A DNA stretch of 64,000 bases, taken from NCBI RefSeq assembly GCF_000422245.1, contig NZ_ATHI01000006.1, positions 1-64,000 on the forward strand, written 5' to 3'. The stretch's first letter is position 1; each line of letters opens with the position of its first letter. Of this stretch, positions 35,759 through 44,636 are shown in pieces. Under the pieces are notes generated by a model that saw only the letters and a program-made list of their open reading frames with translations, was not told where the DNA came from and did no database searches. Origin of the DNA: Alkalidesulfovibrio alkalitolerans DSM 16529 (GTDB lineage: Bacteria > Desulfobacterota > Desulfovibrionia > Desulfovibrionales > Desulfovibrionaceae). The translations under genes and the position numbers were made by a program.

Positions 35759-36508
35759 ATGGCCGGACACAGCAAATGGGCCAACATCAGGATCAGGAAG
35801 GGCGCACAGGACGCCAAGCGCGGCAAGCTGTTCACCAAGGCGGCCAAGGAGCTCATGCTCGCGGCCAGGCTCGGCGGCGGCGACCCGGCGGCCAACAACC
35901 GCCTGCGCCAGGCCATCAGCTACGCCAAGTCCATCAACCTGCCCAAGGACAAGATCGAGACGGCCATCAAGAAGGGCACGGGCGAACTGCAGGCCGAGCA
36001 GCTCGACGAGATCCTCTACGAGGGCTACGCCCCCGGCGGCGTGGCCGTGATCGTGGAGACCGCCACGGACAACAAGAACCGCACGGTGGCGGAAATCCGT
36101 CACATCTTCGGCAAGCGCGGCGGCAACCTGGGCGAGTCCGGCTCCGTGGCCTGGATGTTCGAGCGCAAGGGCATGTTCCTCTTCCCGGCGGAGAATTTCA
36201 CCGAGGAGCAGCTCATGGAAGCCGCGCTCGAAGCCGGAGCCGAGGACGTGAAGGATGAGGGCGAGGTCTTCGAGATGCATTGCGCCTTCGAGGATTTCGG
36301 CGCGGTGCAGCAGGCCCTGGACGCGGCTTCCCTGGCCTATTCCGAGGCCAAGGTGACCATGCTGCCCAAGAACACCGTCCCGGTCGACGCCGAGACCGGC
36401 CGGAAGGTCCTGGCGTTGCTCGACATGCTTGAGGACAATGACGACGTGCAAAACGTCTACGCCAACTTCGACCTGCCCGACGAAGTGCTGGCGGAGATGG
36501 AAGGCTGA
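35759..36508 (+). CDS. yebC: YebC/PmpR-family protein
   Basis: The product is 249 residues, the standard length, from the ATG at 35759: [49 protein letters not shown] and [15 protein letters not shown]. The family is annotated as transcriptional regulator, and some members act as translation factors that relieve ribosome stalling. It lies directly upstream of ruvC, a common arrangement. Confidence 0.96.
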   Translation: MAGHSKWANIRIRKGAQDAKRGKLFTKAAKELMLAARLGGGDPAANNRLRQAISYAKSINLPKDKIETAIKKGTGELQAEQLDEILYEGYAPGGVAVIVETATDNKNRTVAEIRHIFGKRGGNLGESGSVAWMFERKGMFLFPAENFTEEQLMEAALEAGAEDVKDEGEVFEMHCAFEDFGAVQQALDAASLAYSEAKVTMLPKNTVPVDAETGRKVLALLDMLEDNDDVQNVYANFDLPDEVLAEMEG

Positions 36509-36510
36509 AC

Positions 36511-37035
36511 GTGACCGCGCCCTCGGATCGACCGAACCCGCCCCTGGTGGTGCTCGGGCTCGATCCGGGCTCGCGCGTCACCGGCTACGGGCTGGTCCGC
36601 GACGACGGCGGCAGGCTCGTCTTTGTCGACGCCGGAGTCATTTCCCTTGGCGCGGCGGACATGGCCGCGCGCCTTGGCCGCATCCACACGGAACTCAGCG
36701 CGCTCATCGTCCGGCATTGCCCGGTGGAAGCGGCCCTGGAGAACGTCTTCGTCAGCCGCAACACCATGTCGGCCATCAAGCTCGGGCAGGCGCGCGGCGC
36801 GGCCATGGCCGCCTGCGCCGTGGCCGGGTTGCCCGTGGCCTCCTACGAACCCACGGTGGTCAAGAAGGCCGTGGTCGGGGTGGGCCGTGCGGACAAGGAC
36901 CAAGTGGCCTTCATGATCGCCCGCGTGCTGGGCGTTTCCGGTCGGCTTCCCGCCGACGCCAGCGATGCCCTGGCCGTGGCCGTGTGCCATCTGAACGAGC
37001 GGCGCATGCGCCGCCTGACGGGGTGCGTCAAATGA
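36511..37035 (+). CDS. ruvC: Holliday junction endonuclease RuvC
   Basis: Resolves four-way junctions in recombination and repair. The product is 174 residues starting GTG two bases after the yebC stop. Catalytic acidic residues are visible in VLGLDPGSRVTGYG, AALENVFVSRN and the C-terminal PADASDALAVAVCH. Its downstream partners ruvA and ruvB are in the same unit. Confidence 0.96.
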   Translation: MTAPSDRPNPPLVVLGLDPGSRVTGYGLVRDDGGRLVFVDAGVISLGAADMAARLGRIHTELSALIVRHCPVEAALENVFVSRNTMSAIKLGQARGAAMAACAVAGLPVASYEPTVVKKAVVGVGRADKDQVAFMIARVLGVSGRLPADASDALAVAVCHLNERRMRRLTGCVK

Positions 37036-37048
37036 CGGGAGCCGCCCG

Positions 37049-37660
37049 ATGATCGCCTACATTCGCGGCGCGCTTTTCGAGATGGACGAGCGCGGCTGCA
37101 CCGTGCTCACGGCCGGGGGGCTGGGCTACGAAGTGCATCTGGCGCACAAGACGCTGGCCAATCTGCCGCAACGCGGGGCGGACGTCGCTTTTTACCTGCA
37201 CCTCGTCATCCGCGACGACGCGCGCGAGCTTTACGGTTTCGAGAGCCGCGAGGAGCGCGAGGCCTTCCGCACCCTGATCGCCATCTCCGGCTTTGGCCCG
37301 CGCAAGGCCCTCTCCGTGGTCAACCAGTACGGTCCCGACGATCTCGTGCGCATCGTCATGGAAGAGGACGTGGCGGCCCTGACGAGCATCTCGGGCATCG
37401 GCAAGAAGACCGCGCAGCAGATGCTGCTCGAACTGCGCTACAAGCTGGACAAGAAGGGCGTTGCCGCCCACGCGGCCAAGGCCCCGGAGCAGGCGCGAGG
37501 GGTCTTTCGAGACGTTCTTGCCGGGCTCGTCAACCTGGGCTACAGCGAAGAGGATGCCGCGCCCCTCGTGCGCGAGGTTTTGGAGCGCGAGCCGGATCTC
37601 GACGTTGCGGCCGCGCTGCGCAAGGCCTTGCAGGCCATCGCTCGGGCGAAAAGCTCCTAG
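37049..37660 (+). CDS. ruvA: Holliday junction helicase subunit RuvA
   Basis: The product is 203 residues and forms the tetramer that binds the junction. An OB domain (MIAYIRGALFEMDERG) is followed by two helix-hairpin-helix motifs (ISGFGPRKALSVVNQYG and ISGIGKKTAQQMLLELR) and a C-terminal RuvB-binding domain (LVNLGYSEEDAAPLV). It starts 13 bases after ruvC. Confidence 0.97.
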   Translation: MIAYIRGALFEMDERGCTVLTAGGLGYEVHLAHKTLANLPQRGADVAFYLHLVIRDDARELYGFESREEREAFRTLIAISGFGPRKALSVVNQYGPDDLVRIVMEEDVAALTSISGIGKKTAQQMLLELRYKLDKKGVAAHAAKAPEQARGVFRDVLAGLVNLGYSEEDAAPLVREVLEREPDLDVAAALRKALQAIARAKSS

Positions 37661-37678
37661 CCGTCTTCAGGAAGACAG

Positions 37679-38668
37679 ATGCAATTCGACACGCCTCCCA
37701 TCCCGCAGGTCGGCCCCACCGGCTGCGCCGACGACGCCATCAGGCCCGAGCGGCTGTCCGAGTTCATCGGCCAGAACGACCTGCGGGCCAATCTTTCCGT
37801 CTATCTTCAGGCTGCCCGTGAGCGCGGCCGGGCGCTGGACCACACGCTCTTCTACGGCAACCCGGGCCTGGGCAAGACGACGCTGTGCCGGATCATGGCC
37901 GCGGAGATGGGCGTGAACATGGTTTCGACGTCGGGTCCCGTGCTCGAACGCACCGGCGACCTTGCGGCCATCCTGACCAACCTGGGCCGCCACGATATCC
38001 TCTTCGTGGACGAGATTCATCGCATGCCGGCGAGTGTGGAAGAGGTCCTCTATCCGGCCATGGAGGATTTCAGGATCGACCTGATCATCGGCCAGGGGCC
38101 GGGCGCGCGGTCGGTCAAGATCGACCTCGAACCCTTCACCCTGGTGGGCGCGACCACGCGCATCGGGCTGCTCACGTCGCCGCTGCGCGACCGCTTCGGG
38201 GTCATCTTCCGCCTGGATTTCTACGGTCACGACGAATTGGCCTTGATCGTGGAGCGCGCGGCCAGGATCACGGGCGCGCGCGTGACCCGCGAGGGCGCCA
38301 TGGCCATCGGCAGGCGCGCCCGTGGCACGCCGCGCATCGCGGGCCGACTTCTCCGCCGGGTGCGCGACTTCGCCCTGGTGCAGGGGGCCGAGGTCATCGA
38401 CGAGGCCGTGGCCGTAGCCGCCCTCGATCGCATGGACGTGGACCCGCACGGCCTGGACCAGATGGACAGGGCCATCCTGGGCGTGCTCATCGAGCAGTTC
38501 CAGGGCGGACCCGTGGGTGTAAAGACGCTGGCCGTGGCCCTCTCCGAGGAAGTGCGGACCATCGAGGAGATCTACGAGCCCTACCTGATCCAGTGCGGCT
38601 TCATGAAGCGCACTCCGCGCGGTCGCGTGGCCACGGCCAAGGCCTACACCCATCTGAAAATCATCTAG
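37679..38668 (+). CDS. ruvB: Holliday junction helicase subunit RuvB
   Basis: The AAA+ motor of branch migration, 329 residues. Walker A is [12 protein letters not shown] near residues 59-70, Walker [11 protein letters not shown], sensor 1 [11 protein letters not shown], and the arginine-finger stretch [11 protein letters not shown]. The C-terminal winged helix contains [15 protein letters not shown]. All family motifs are intact. Confidence 0.98.
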   Translation: MQFDTPPIPQVGPTGCADDAIRPERLSEFIGQNDLRANLSVYLQAARERGRALDHTLFYGNPGLGKTTLCRIMAAEMGVNMVSTSGPVLERTGDLAAILTNLGRHDILFVDEIHRMPASVEEVLYPAMEDFRIDLIIGQGPGARSVKIDLEPFTLVGATTRIGLLTSPLRDRFGVIFRLDFYGHDELALIVERAARITGARVTREGAMAIGRRARGTPRIAGRLLRRVRDFALVQGAEVIDEAVAVAALDRMDVDPHGLDQMDRAILGVLIEQFQGGPVGVKTLAVALSEEVRTIEEIYEPYLIQCGFMKRTPRGRVATAKAYTHLKII

Positions 38669-38688
38669 CCGTTTTGCAAGGAGCATGC

Positions 38689-39327
38689 GTGCGCATCATC
38701 GACCCGTCCTTCGAGATCATGCATATGGCCGAGCCCGCCGACCTTTTGCGCCTGCTCGAACTGGCCGGACGCGTCTGCTACAAGTCCGAGGACCGCATCA
38801 CCGAGGATTCGGCCGCAGACTTCATCGGCCGCATCGTCCGCTCGGGCCACGAGTCGGTCATCGAGCACGCCGGGGCCACGGTGCGCTTCGTCTGCGACAG
38901 GGGCGTGACCCACGAACTGGTGCGCCACCGCCTGGCCTCCTACAGCCAGGAGTCCACGCGCTACGCCAACTACGCCAAGGACAAGTTCGGCCGCGAGATC
39001 ACGGTCATCCGGCCCCATTTCTGGGCCGAGGACGACGCGCGCTATGAACTCTGGAAACAGGCCATGCTCGCGGCGGAGAAGGCCTACCTCGATCTGGTGG
39101 ACGCCGGGGCCACGGCCCAGGAGGCGCGGAGCGTGCTGCCCAATTCCCTGAAGACCGAGATCGTCATGACCGCCAACATGCGCGAGTGGCGGCACGTGCT
39201 GAAGCTTCGTTGCGACACCCCGGCCCACCCGCAGATCCGGCAGGTCATGCTGCCGCTTCTTGCCGAGTTCAACCGCCGCCTGCCCGCGCTCTTCGGCGAT
39301 CTCGCGGCCCGCTTCAACGTCACCTGA
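38689..39327 (+). CDS. thyX: flavin-dependent thymidylate synthase ThyX
   Basis: Makes dTMP from dUMP with FAD and methylenetetrahydrofolate. The product is 212 residues from the GTG at 38689, with AAGGAG upstream. The ThyX signature RHRLASYSQESTR lies at about residues 79-91, and the C-terminal LPNSLKTEIVMTANMREWRH carries the substrate-binding residues. No thyA is seen in the window. It ends the rlmE-thyX run and is followed by a terminator. Confidence 0.96.
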   Translation: MRIIDPSFEIMHMAEPADLLRLLELAGRVCYKSEDRITEDSAADFIGRIVRSGHESVIEHAGATVRFVCDRGVTHELVRHRLASYSQESTRYANYAKDKFGREITVIRPHFWAEDDARYELWKQAMLAAEKAYLDLVDAGATAQEARSVLPNSLKTEIVMTANMREWRHVLKLRCDTPAHPQIRQVMLPLLAEFNRRLPALFGDLAARFNVT

Positions 39328-39374
39328 GACCGTTGCCGGGCCGTCCTCCCCGACACATTTTGGATATCATCCCG

Positions 39375-39405
39375 AACAGCCCGGCTTGACCGGGCTGTTT
39401 CGTTT
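39375..39405 (+). terminator. intrinsic terminator after thyX
   Basis: AACAGCCCGG (39375-39384) pairs perfectly with CCGGGCTGTT (39390-39399) around a 5-base loop, then TCGTTTGT follows. It lies 48 bases after the thyX stop. Confidence 0.85.
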
Positions 39406-39975
39406 GTCGCGCCGCGGCCTTACGTCGTTCGAGGTGGCAATCGTTTAATCATAGGCAATTATAAATGTTGTGGCGCCGCGAGCGACGATTGCGCGCGGCT
39501 GTCGCAATGCTGCGCCGACCGCTTTGTCCGGCAAACCCGAATTTCATCAATGGTTCCGCGGGGGAGAACGCGGCCCGTTGAAAACGTTACGGATTTGTTT
39601 ATATTTTTATTTTCAGTATGTTGGAGGTATATTTATTGTCTTTTTCGGGTTTTCGCACTGGCAAAAATGTCAACTGCGAGACTTGTGCGTAAAAGCGAAA
39701 ATGAAATGAAGAATGCGATTTTGGAAGAAAATTATGTTCATGCCTGTGGAAAACAATTCCCCGGCGCTGTTGGGTGCATACCGGAGCGGGGGAGAAGAGG
39801 CAGGATTCCCGCTGGCTCCACGGGAGGGGCGCGAAGACGCAGAATCGCCAAGATAATGAATAAGGTTTTGTTTTTCAGATGGATAGGCTGTAGATAAAAT
39901 GCCGGGGGCAAGGCTTCATTTAGCCGGTCAGCCAGCGTTGCGGCACGCGATGAAAACTGGTTTAGACTGCTCCCC
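39406..39975. other. AT-rich non-coding region upstream of dnaA
   Basis: After the thyX terminator no convincing gene lies before dnaA. The segment 39590-39730 is markedly AT-rich against a GC-rich background. It contains a promoter-like pair at 39578-39605, two near-matches to the DnaA box (TGTGGAAAA at 39745-39753 and TGTAGATAA at 39889-39897, each one base from TGTGGATAA), and a GGAGG at 39623-39627 before an 18-codon frame beginning TTG at 39637. Longer open frames here have unlike codon use and no homology that I recognise. Confidence 0.7.
39578..39605 (+). promoter_or_regulatory. candidate sigma-70 promoter for dnaA
   Basis: TTGAAA (39578-39583), a 16-base spacer and TATATT (39600-39605) match the consensus at five of six positions each. 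It would give a leader of about 360 bases before the dnaA ATG. Confidence 0.5.
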
Positions 39976-41337
39976 ATGAAACACGGCTGGGAGCATATTC
40001 TCGAAATCCTCGAAAAAAGGCTGAATCCAGGTCTCTTCAAGGTCTGGATTAAACCCCTGAACGCAGAGTTCAAGGGCGGGGATCTCGTCCTCACCGCTCC
40101 CAACGATTTTGTCGCCTCCTGGGTCCGCGACAGGCTCGTCGGCATGATCCGCGAAGCCGCCAGCCAAGCGCTCGGAGTCTCGCCCGAGATCGTGGTTCGG
40201 GCCGCGAGCGCCAAGCCTGCTCTCGCCGGAGCCAAACCCGCGCTCGTCACCTCGGCCATGCGCACCATGGACGTCGCCTGCGGCAGGAGCGCCTCCAGCG
40301 AGCCCGCGACCGCGGCCCCATCCTACCAATGGCGTTTCTCATTCGACGATTTCGTGGTCGGTCCCAACAACGCTTTGGCCCACGCGGCCTCGCAAAGCGT
40401 GTGCCGTCAGTCGCTCTCCACGGACCAGCTTTTTTTGTGCTCGGCACCGGGGCTCGGCAAAACGCACCTTTTGCAGGCCATCGGCAAGCAGCTCTTCCAA
40501 GAAGCCAACGTCCGCCGTGTACGGCTGCGCTATCTCACGGCCGAAGAATTCGCTACGCGCATGGTCATGGCTTTGCGCATGAACGAGATCGACCGCTTCA
40601 AATCCGAGTTTCGCGAGAACGTGGATCTGTTGCTCATGGAGGACATCCATTTTCTGCAGGGTAAGGAGAAGATCCAGGACGAGCTTTTGGCTACGCTCAA
40701 GGCCCTTCAGGAGCGCGGCAGCAAGGTGGTTTTCACGAGCTCTTTCCTGCCCAAGGAATTGTCCGGCGTGGACAGCCACTTGGCCTCGCGCTTTGGCTCG
40801 GGTTTTTTGACGGTCATCGAGCGGCCCGATTTCGAGACCCGCATGCGCATCGTGGAACAAAAGGCCAGGAGCCTGTATCAGGTCCATCTGCCCGAGGACG
40901 TCTCGTCGGTTCTGGCCGAACGCATCCGCTCCGACATCCGCCAGCTCGAAAGTTGCCTGCAGAACCTGATCCTCAAAGCCCGGCTCATGCGCGAGCAGAT
41001 CACCATGGAGATGGCCCTGCAAGTGCTCTCCAACTACGCCCAGGAGCAGGAGAGCCCTGACATCGGCAGGATCATCGACGCAGTGTGCCGCACCTTCAGG
41101 CTCGCGCCGCCCGAACTCGCCTCCAAGAGCCGCAAGCAGGGCGTGGTCATGGCCCGCAACACCGCCTTCTTTCTGGCCCGCAAATACACCGACCTTTCAC
41201 TCAACGACATCGGTCGCCACTTCAACCGCAAGCATTCCACGGTCCTCAAGGGCATCACCAAGGTCGAACGCGAGATAAGTCGACGCACGCCGCACGGTCG
41301 TCAGTTCGAGCGGGCTCTGGAAGTCCTCGATCTGTAG
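39976..41337 (+). CDS. dnaA: chromosomal replication initiator protein DnaA (divergent)
   Basis: An AAA+ initiator of 453 residues. Domain I covers about residues 1-75 (RLNPGLFKVWIKPLNAEF), a low-complexity linker about 75-115, and the AAA+ domain about 119-350. Domain IV carries the signature ARNTAFFLARKYTDLSLNDI and then NRKHSTV at 417-423. Walker A reads SAPGLGKT (156-163), with Ser in place of the first Gly. Walker B reads LLLMEDIHF, and the box VII arginine finger R272 (LASRFGSGF) is kept. E. coli DnaA has DHTT where this has KHST. No dnaN, recF or gyrB follows; the gene stands alone, so it may be a paralogue or mark a rearranged origin. Confidence 0.9.
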   Translation: MKHGWEHILEILEKRLNPGLFKVWIKPLNAEFKGGDLVLTAPNDFVASWVRDRLVGMIREAASQALGVSPEIVVRAASAKPALAGAKPALVTSAMRTMDVACGRSASSEPATAAPSYQWRFSFDDFVVGPNNALAHAASQSVCRQSLSTDQLFLCSAPGLGKTHLLQAIGKQLFQEANVRRVRLRYLTAEEFATRMVMALRMNEIDRFKSEFRENVDLLLMEDIHFLQGKEKIQDELLATLKALQERGSKVVFTSSFLPKELSGVDSHLASRFGSGFLTVIERPDFETRMRIVEQKARSLYQVHLPEDVSSVLAERIRSDIRQLESCLQNLILKARLMREQITMEMALQVLSNYAQEQESPDIGRIIDAVCRTFRLAPPELASKSRKQGVVMARNTAFFLARKYTDLSLNDIGRHFNRKHSTVLKGITKVEREISRRTPHGRQFERALEVLDL

Positions 41338-41342
41338 GGGCC

Positions 41343-41449
41343 GACCAAGAAGCGCCATCGAGGCGTGCCGTGAAAATCCAAGGTCGACGCACAGTTCTCC
41401 TGCGCATCAGCCTTGGATTTTTCGTGCGCCTTGTCTCCGGCTTTTTGTG
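41343..41449. repeat. palindromic intergenic repeat (copy 2, diverged)
   Basis: AAAATCCAAGG (41373-41383) pairs perfectly with CCTTGGATTTT (41411-41421). Outside it, AAGAAGCGCC...GGCGTGCCGTG matches, with gaps, the complement of CGTGCGCCTTG...GGCTTTTTG. The right arm (CCTTGGATTTTTCGTGCGCC) closely resembles the right arm of copy 1 (CCTTGAACTTTTCTTGCGCC at 23187-23206). It lies between convergent dnaA and the UPF0280 gene and may end transcripts from both sides. Confidence 0.65.
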
Positions 41450-41471
41450 AAAGGTCTGTGGAATGGTTTTT

Positions 41472-42236
41472 TCAGGAACCTGCAATGGCTGTTAGTTCCA
41501 TGCGTCCCCAAAGGGCGATCCTGCCGTCGCACTGGGCAAAGACCCCTTCGATCCCGATCTCCTCCCAGGCCATGGCCTGATCCGTGACCGCCGCCAAGTC
41601 GCGCGACGAGCGCAAGCGGTTGCATAGAGCCGTGGCAGCGGCGTCGGCCAGGCTCGCGTCGCGGGCGCGCACAGCCACGAGATCGCCCGCGCCGAAGGAG
41701 AGGGAATGGCCGATGCGGCCCGAAGAGGCGCAGAAGCTGACCGGAAATTCGTCAGGCATGATCGTTACGCCCAGAGCCACACCATGGGATGGGTCGGCCA
41801 GGATGCCGATGGTGCGTTCCCTGGTAGAAAGAGCGTAGAGGTCGCCGCCGTTCTCAACGAGCACGTCCGGGCTCGCCTCTGCCAGCGCCTCGGCCACGCC
41901 TTGGGCTACTGCTCCGGCCACTGCCGCCATGGGGCCCACGCCCGTTCTGGCAGCGGCGTCGCACATGCGCCTTGCGATAAGCGGTGCGCCGCGAGGCGCG
42001 GCCACGGGCGAAAGGCTGGTCAGAAACTCCGGGTACAGGACCGCGTGGGCCATGATCTCGCCGCGCAGGCGCCGCGCCGCGTCGGCGGCTTCATGGGAGA
42101 GATCGCGCCGGGCCGTGATCATGAGGTCGGATTCCTCGACCACGACCTGAAACGAAACCTCGCCGGGTTGCGTGGACAGGGAGGCGCGGTAGCGGCGCGC
42201 AGGGTCGAGGTGGCCTTTGCGTCCGGGCTTGGGCAT
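41472..42236 (-). CDS. UPF0280-family protein (ApbE-like fold)
   Basis: The product is 254 residues. Blocks MAHAVLYPEFLTSLSPVA, AARTGVGPMAAVAGAVAQGV, DVLVENGGDLYAL and IGHSLSFGAGDLVAV match the UPF0280 group, which is related in fold to the ApbE flavin transferase. The ApbE metal and FAD residues cannot be confirmed by eye and the biochemical role is unknown. It is the last gene of a four-gene minus-strand unit. Confidence 0.82.
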   Translation of the reverse strand: MPKPGRKGHLDPARRYRASLSTQPGEVSFQVVVEESDLMITARRDLSHEAADAARRLRGEIMAHAVLYPEFLTSLSPVAAPRGAPLIARRMCDAAARTGVGPMAAVAGAVAQGVAEALAEASPDVLVENGGDLYALSTRERTIGILADPSHGVALGVTIMPDEFPVSFCASSGRIGHSLSFGAGDLVAVRARDASLADAAATALCNRLRSSRDLAAVTDQAMAWEEIGIEGVFAQCDGRIALWGRMELTAIAGS

Positions 42237-42240
42237 GGCG

Positions 42241-42975
42241 TCAGTCTCCGGAGGCGGGGCCGATGCGCAGGACCGAACCTTCGCCTCGGATGAGCGCGAA
42301 ATTCCCGCATTGCCTTTGGACCGCGTTCAACTTCAGATCCTGTGCGAATTCATCTGGAGTGCCTACGTAATCCAGGCGGTAAGTGGCCGTGGAGCCCGCG
42401 TGGCGCAGGAAAACCGCCTGCCCGGCGTCGGGCAGGACGCTCGCGAGGCAGTCCATGACCTCCCGGCTCCGGTCTGGCGAGAAGAGCCCCTCGTGGGTCA
42501 CGGTGAGCGGTTCGCCGTTTCTGGGCGGATAGGGCGGCCGTCCTCGTTCGTCCAGGGCGAGGGCGTCGCGCATCATGTCGCGAAGCCGCACCGAAGCCGC
42601 GATCGAGACTTGCAGGGCGTCCAGCGCATTCATTTCCTCACCGGTCTGGCGCACGGCTTCGAGGTAGGCGTCGGCCATATGGTTCAGTCGGGGCCGGACG
42701 CGGTAGAAGGCGTCGCGCGTGGGGCCAGGACCCATGTGAGCCAAAACCGCCTGTTCCAGCGCATCGAGCCGCGCCAAGCGGATAGCCTTGCGTCGGGCGG
42801 CGCGTTCGGGCGGCGGGCCGTTTTTGGGGTGAGGTCCCACAAAGGCCATACCCACGCCCGTCACGGCCGCGCTTTGCGGCAAGTCGGCGAGCGGGTCGCC
42901 CTGGGCCGACACCGGACCGTGCCATAGGCAGGCGAACAGGCAGCAGGCCAGAGCGAGAAGGCGGCATGTTGTCAT
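42241..42975 (-). CDS. secreted protein of unknown function
   Basis: A 244-residue protein with a clear signal peptide (TCRLLALACCLFACLWHG, probable cleavage after VSA near residue 24), so it is periplasmic or outer-surface. A basic helix (RRKAIRLARLDALEQAVLAH) near residues 61-80 recalls LPP20/FlgP-type envelope proteins, but the match is loose. Its ATG overlaps the TGA of the upstream glycosyltransferase (ATGA), so they are co-translated. Confidence 0.75.
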   Translation of the reverse strand: MTTCRLLALACCLFACLWHGPVSAQGDPLADLPQSAAVTGVGMAFVGPHPKNGPPPERAARRKAIRLARLDALEQAVLAHMGPGPTRDAFYRVRPRLNHMADAYLEAVRQTGEEMNALDALQVSIAASVRLRDMMRDALALDERGRPPYPPRNGEPLTVTHEGLFSPDRSREVMDCLASVLPDAGQAVFLRHAGSTATYRLDYVGTPDEFAQDLKLNAVQRQCGNFALIRGEGSVLRIGPASGD

Positions 42976-44210
42976 CGTGATTCCTTCCGGGACGAAGCTC
43001 TTTTCGTGGTTAGGATCTCGTCCACCAGGGCCACGTAAGGCTCAATGCCGCAGGCCACGTCGTCCGGCCAGACGAACGGGGTTGGCGCGGGTTCGCTCAA
43101 TGCCTGTTTGATGAGTGTTGCAAGCCTGTGAGAGTCTGCCGGATCGTCGAGTACGCAATGCGCGGGGAGAAAGAAGCTGGCGCCGTTGTCGCGCGTGGTG
43201 ATGGCTTTGGCGCCCGAGGCCAGCGCTTCCAGGACCACGTTGGCGCAGGTGTCGTAGAATGTTGGCAGCACGAAGACATCCGAGGCGTGGTAGAGCCTGG
43301 GCATGTCCGTGACCCGGCCAAGAAAGATGACGCGGTTCCCTACTCCGAGCCGTGCGGCCTGCGCGGCGAAGCGAGCGGGATTACGTCCCCCGGCGACCAG
43401 GAGCCGGATGTGGGACGGCAGTTCGGCCATTGCGGCCACGGCCGTGGCCACGCCTTTGAGCATGAAGTTCGTGCCCGCGAGGCTGACCACTGCCTCACCC
43501 GTCGCGATGCCGAAGGAGGCTCGCGCGGCCTCTCTCTCGGCTTGGCTCGGCGGACGGAAACGCGTCAGATCGGGTTGGTTGTAGACCACGTCCATGCCGT
43601 GCTCCGCGAGGTGGGGGAACGTTTCTGCCATCCAGTCGCGCACGAGGTGTGAGACGCAGACCACTCGCCCGGGGACGGCAAACTGGCGCTGCTGGATGGC
43701 CCGACCCACGGCGTTGGCCGGGGATAGAGCGCGCCGCAGCCGCTTGGTGAGACGGGCCAAGCCGTATGGGTAGGCGCGGATGGATTTTTCCTGGAATACC
43801 CTCAGGGGGCCGCCGCTGACGCGGGCGATGTCCTGGGTCAGGGTGTTGCCGCAGGAGATGGCGACATCGTAGCGGCCGCGTTTGCGGGCGCGCTCGGCGG
43901 TGATGGCAAACCAGGCCGCCTTGATCGCCTTGCCCAGGGGCGGGCGGCCGAGCGTCACAACACCCACACCCGGCGGCGGATCGGTTTCGGCACGGGCGCA
44001 GAGCACGTCCACTTCGTGTCCCCTTTCCGCCAAGGCCTGGGCCAGTCTGCGGGCGAAGACCTCGGTGCCGCCATAGGTGGCTAGGCGCTCCACGAGAATG
44101 GCCACGCGCCCTGGTACGGCGTCGCCTCGCGGTGCGCCATCAGGATGTTTCCGTGAGCGTTCGAGCACGGCTGGCTCGTATCTTGCTTCAGGATTGTCGG
44201 CGTTCTTCAC
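42972..44210 (-). CDS. GT4-family glycosyltransferase
   Basis: A GT-B fold transferase. The N-terminal acceptor domain begins VAILVERLATYGGTEVFARR, and the donor domain includes VVSLAGTNFMLKGVATAVAA, LLVAGGRNPARFAAQAARLG and DVFVLPTFYDTCANVVLEAL, with the E-x7-E-type motif of GT4. The start is unsure. GTG 44210 overlaps moaE by 23 bases; GTG 44105, which gives a start at VAILVERL, is nearer the fold boundary. Open frame further upstream is a shadow of moaE. The acceptor may be LPS or a surface glycan. Confidence 0.85.
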   Translation of the reverse strand: MKNADNPEARYEPAVLERSRKHPDGAPRGDAVPGRVAILVERLATYGGTEVFARRLAQALAERGHEVDVLCARAETDPPPGVGVVTLGRPPLGKAIKAAWFAITAERARKRGRYDVAISCGNTLTQDIARVSGGPLRVFQEKSIRAYPYGLARLTKRLRRALSPANAVGRAIQQRQFAVPGRVVCVSHLVRDWMAETFPHLAEHGMDVVYNQPDLTRFRPPSQAEREAARASFGIATGEAVVSLAGTNFMLKGVATAVAAMAELPSHIRLLVAGGRNPARFAAQAARLGVGNRVIFLGRVTDMPRLYHASDVFVLPTFYDTCANVVLEALASGAKAITTRDNGASFFLPAHCVLDDPADSHRLATLIKQALSEPAPTPFVWPDDVACGIEPYVALVDEILTTKRASSRKESR

Positions 44211-44616
44211 CGGGCGCGGCCACGTGCTCCTTCTTGTGCACGGCCTCGGCCTTGACCCTGTCGAGAAACTCCGCCAGGGCAGGCTTGACGTTCTCGCGGA
44301 TGTCGCCCGCCACAAGGAGAAAGAGCACGTCGTCGCCGGGGAAGAGCAGGCCGTCGTTGGCCTCGGCCACGGCGCGCCAGATGCCGGGTTTGGCTTCGAT
44401 GTCGCGGCGGATGGCCTCGACCGTGTCGCGATCGACATGTATGTCCACGGCTTCGACGGTTTCGTGCCCCGCGCGCGACCAGCCGCGCACGACGCCGTTA
44501 TGGACCAGGACCATGCCCACGTTTTTTTGGAATTCCGGGTCTTTCTTGAGTTCGGCAATGGTTTTTGAGATGTCCATGAGAGTATCTGACCTCTTCGGAT
44601 GTCGTTGATCTGACAT
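44188..44616 (-). CDS. moaE: MoaE-like molybdopterin synthase large subunit
   Basis: The product is 142 residues. VGMVLVHNGVVRGWSRAGHE and the C-terminal VHKKEHV, matching the MoaE catalytic WKKE region, support a MoaE-family protein that takes sulfur from MoaD thiocarboxylate. The ATG at 44616 has GAGGG 5 bases upstream; the ATG at 44577 (MDISKTIAELKKDP) fits homologues better and leaves room for divergent promoters. Molybdopterin is needed for formate dehydrogenases. No moaD is adjacent. Confidence 0.75.
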   Translation of the reverse strand: MSDQRHPKRSDTLMDISKTIAELKKDPEFQKNVGMVLVHNGVVRGWSRAGHETVEAVDIHVDRDTVEAIRRDIEAKPGIWRAVAEANDGLLFPGDDVLFLLVAGDIRENVKPALAEFLDRVKAEAVHKKEHVAAPGEERRQS

Positions 44617-44636
44617 AATACCCTCGGGACGGGCCG

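Noticed and set aside
39470-39897. Small open frames in the AT-rich region before dnaA
   Set aside because: Starts, ribosome sites and codon use do not agree, and the translations resemble no protein that I recognise.
44213-44558. A glycosyltransferase N-terminal extension of about 115 residues
   Set aside because: This part is rich in Ser, Arg and Pro and is out of frame with moaE, which has clear family motifs. It is a shadow frame.
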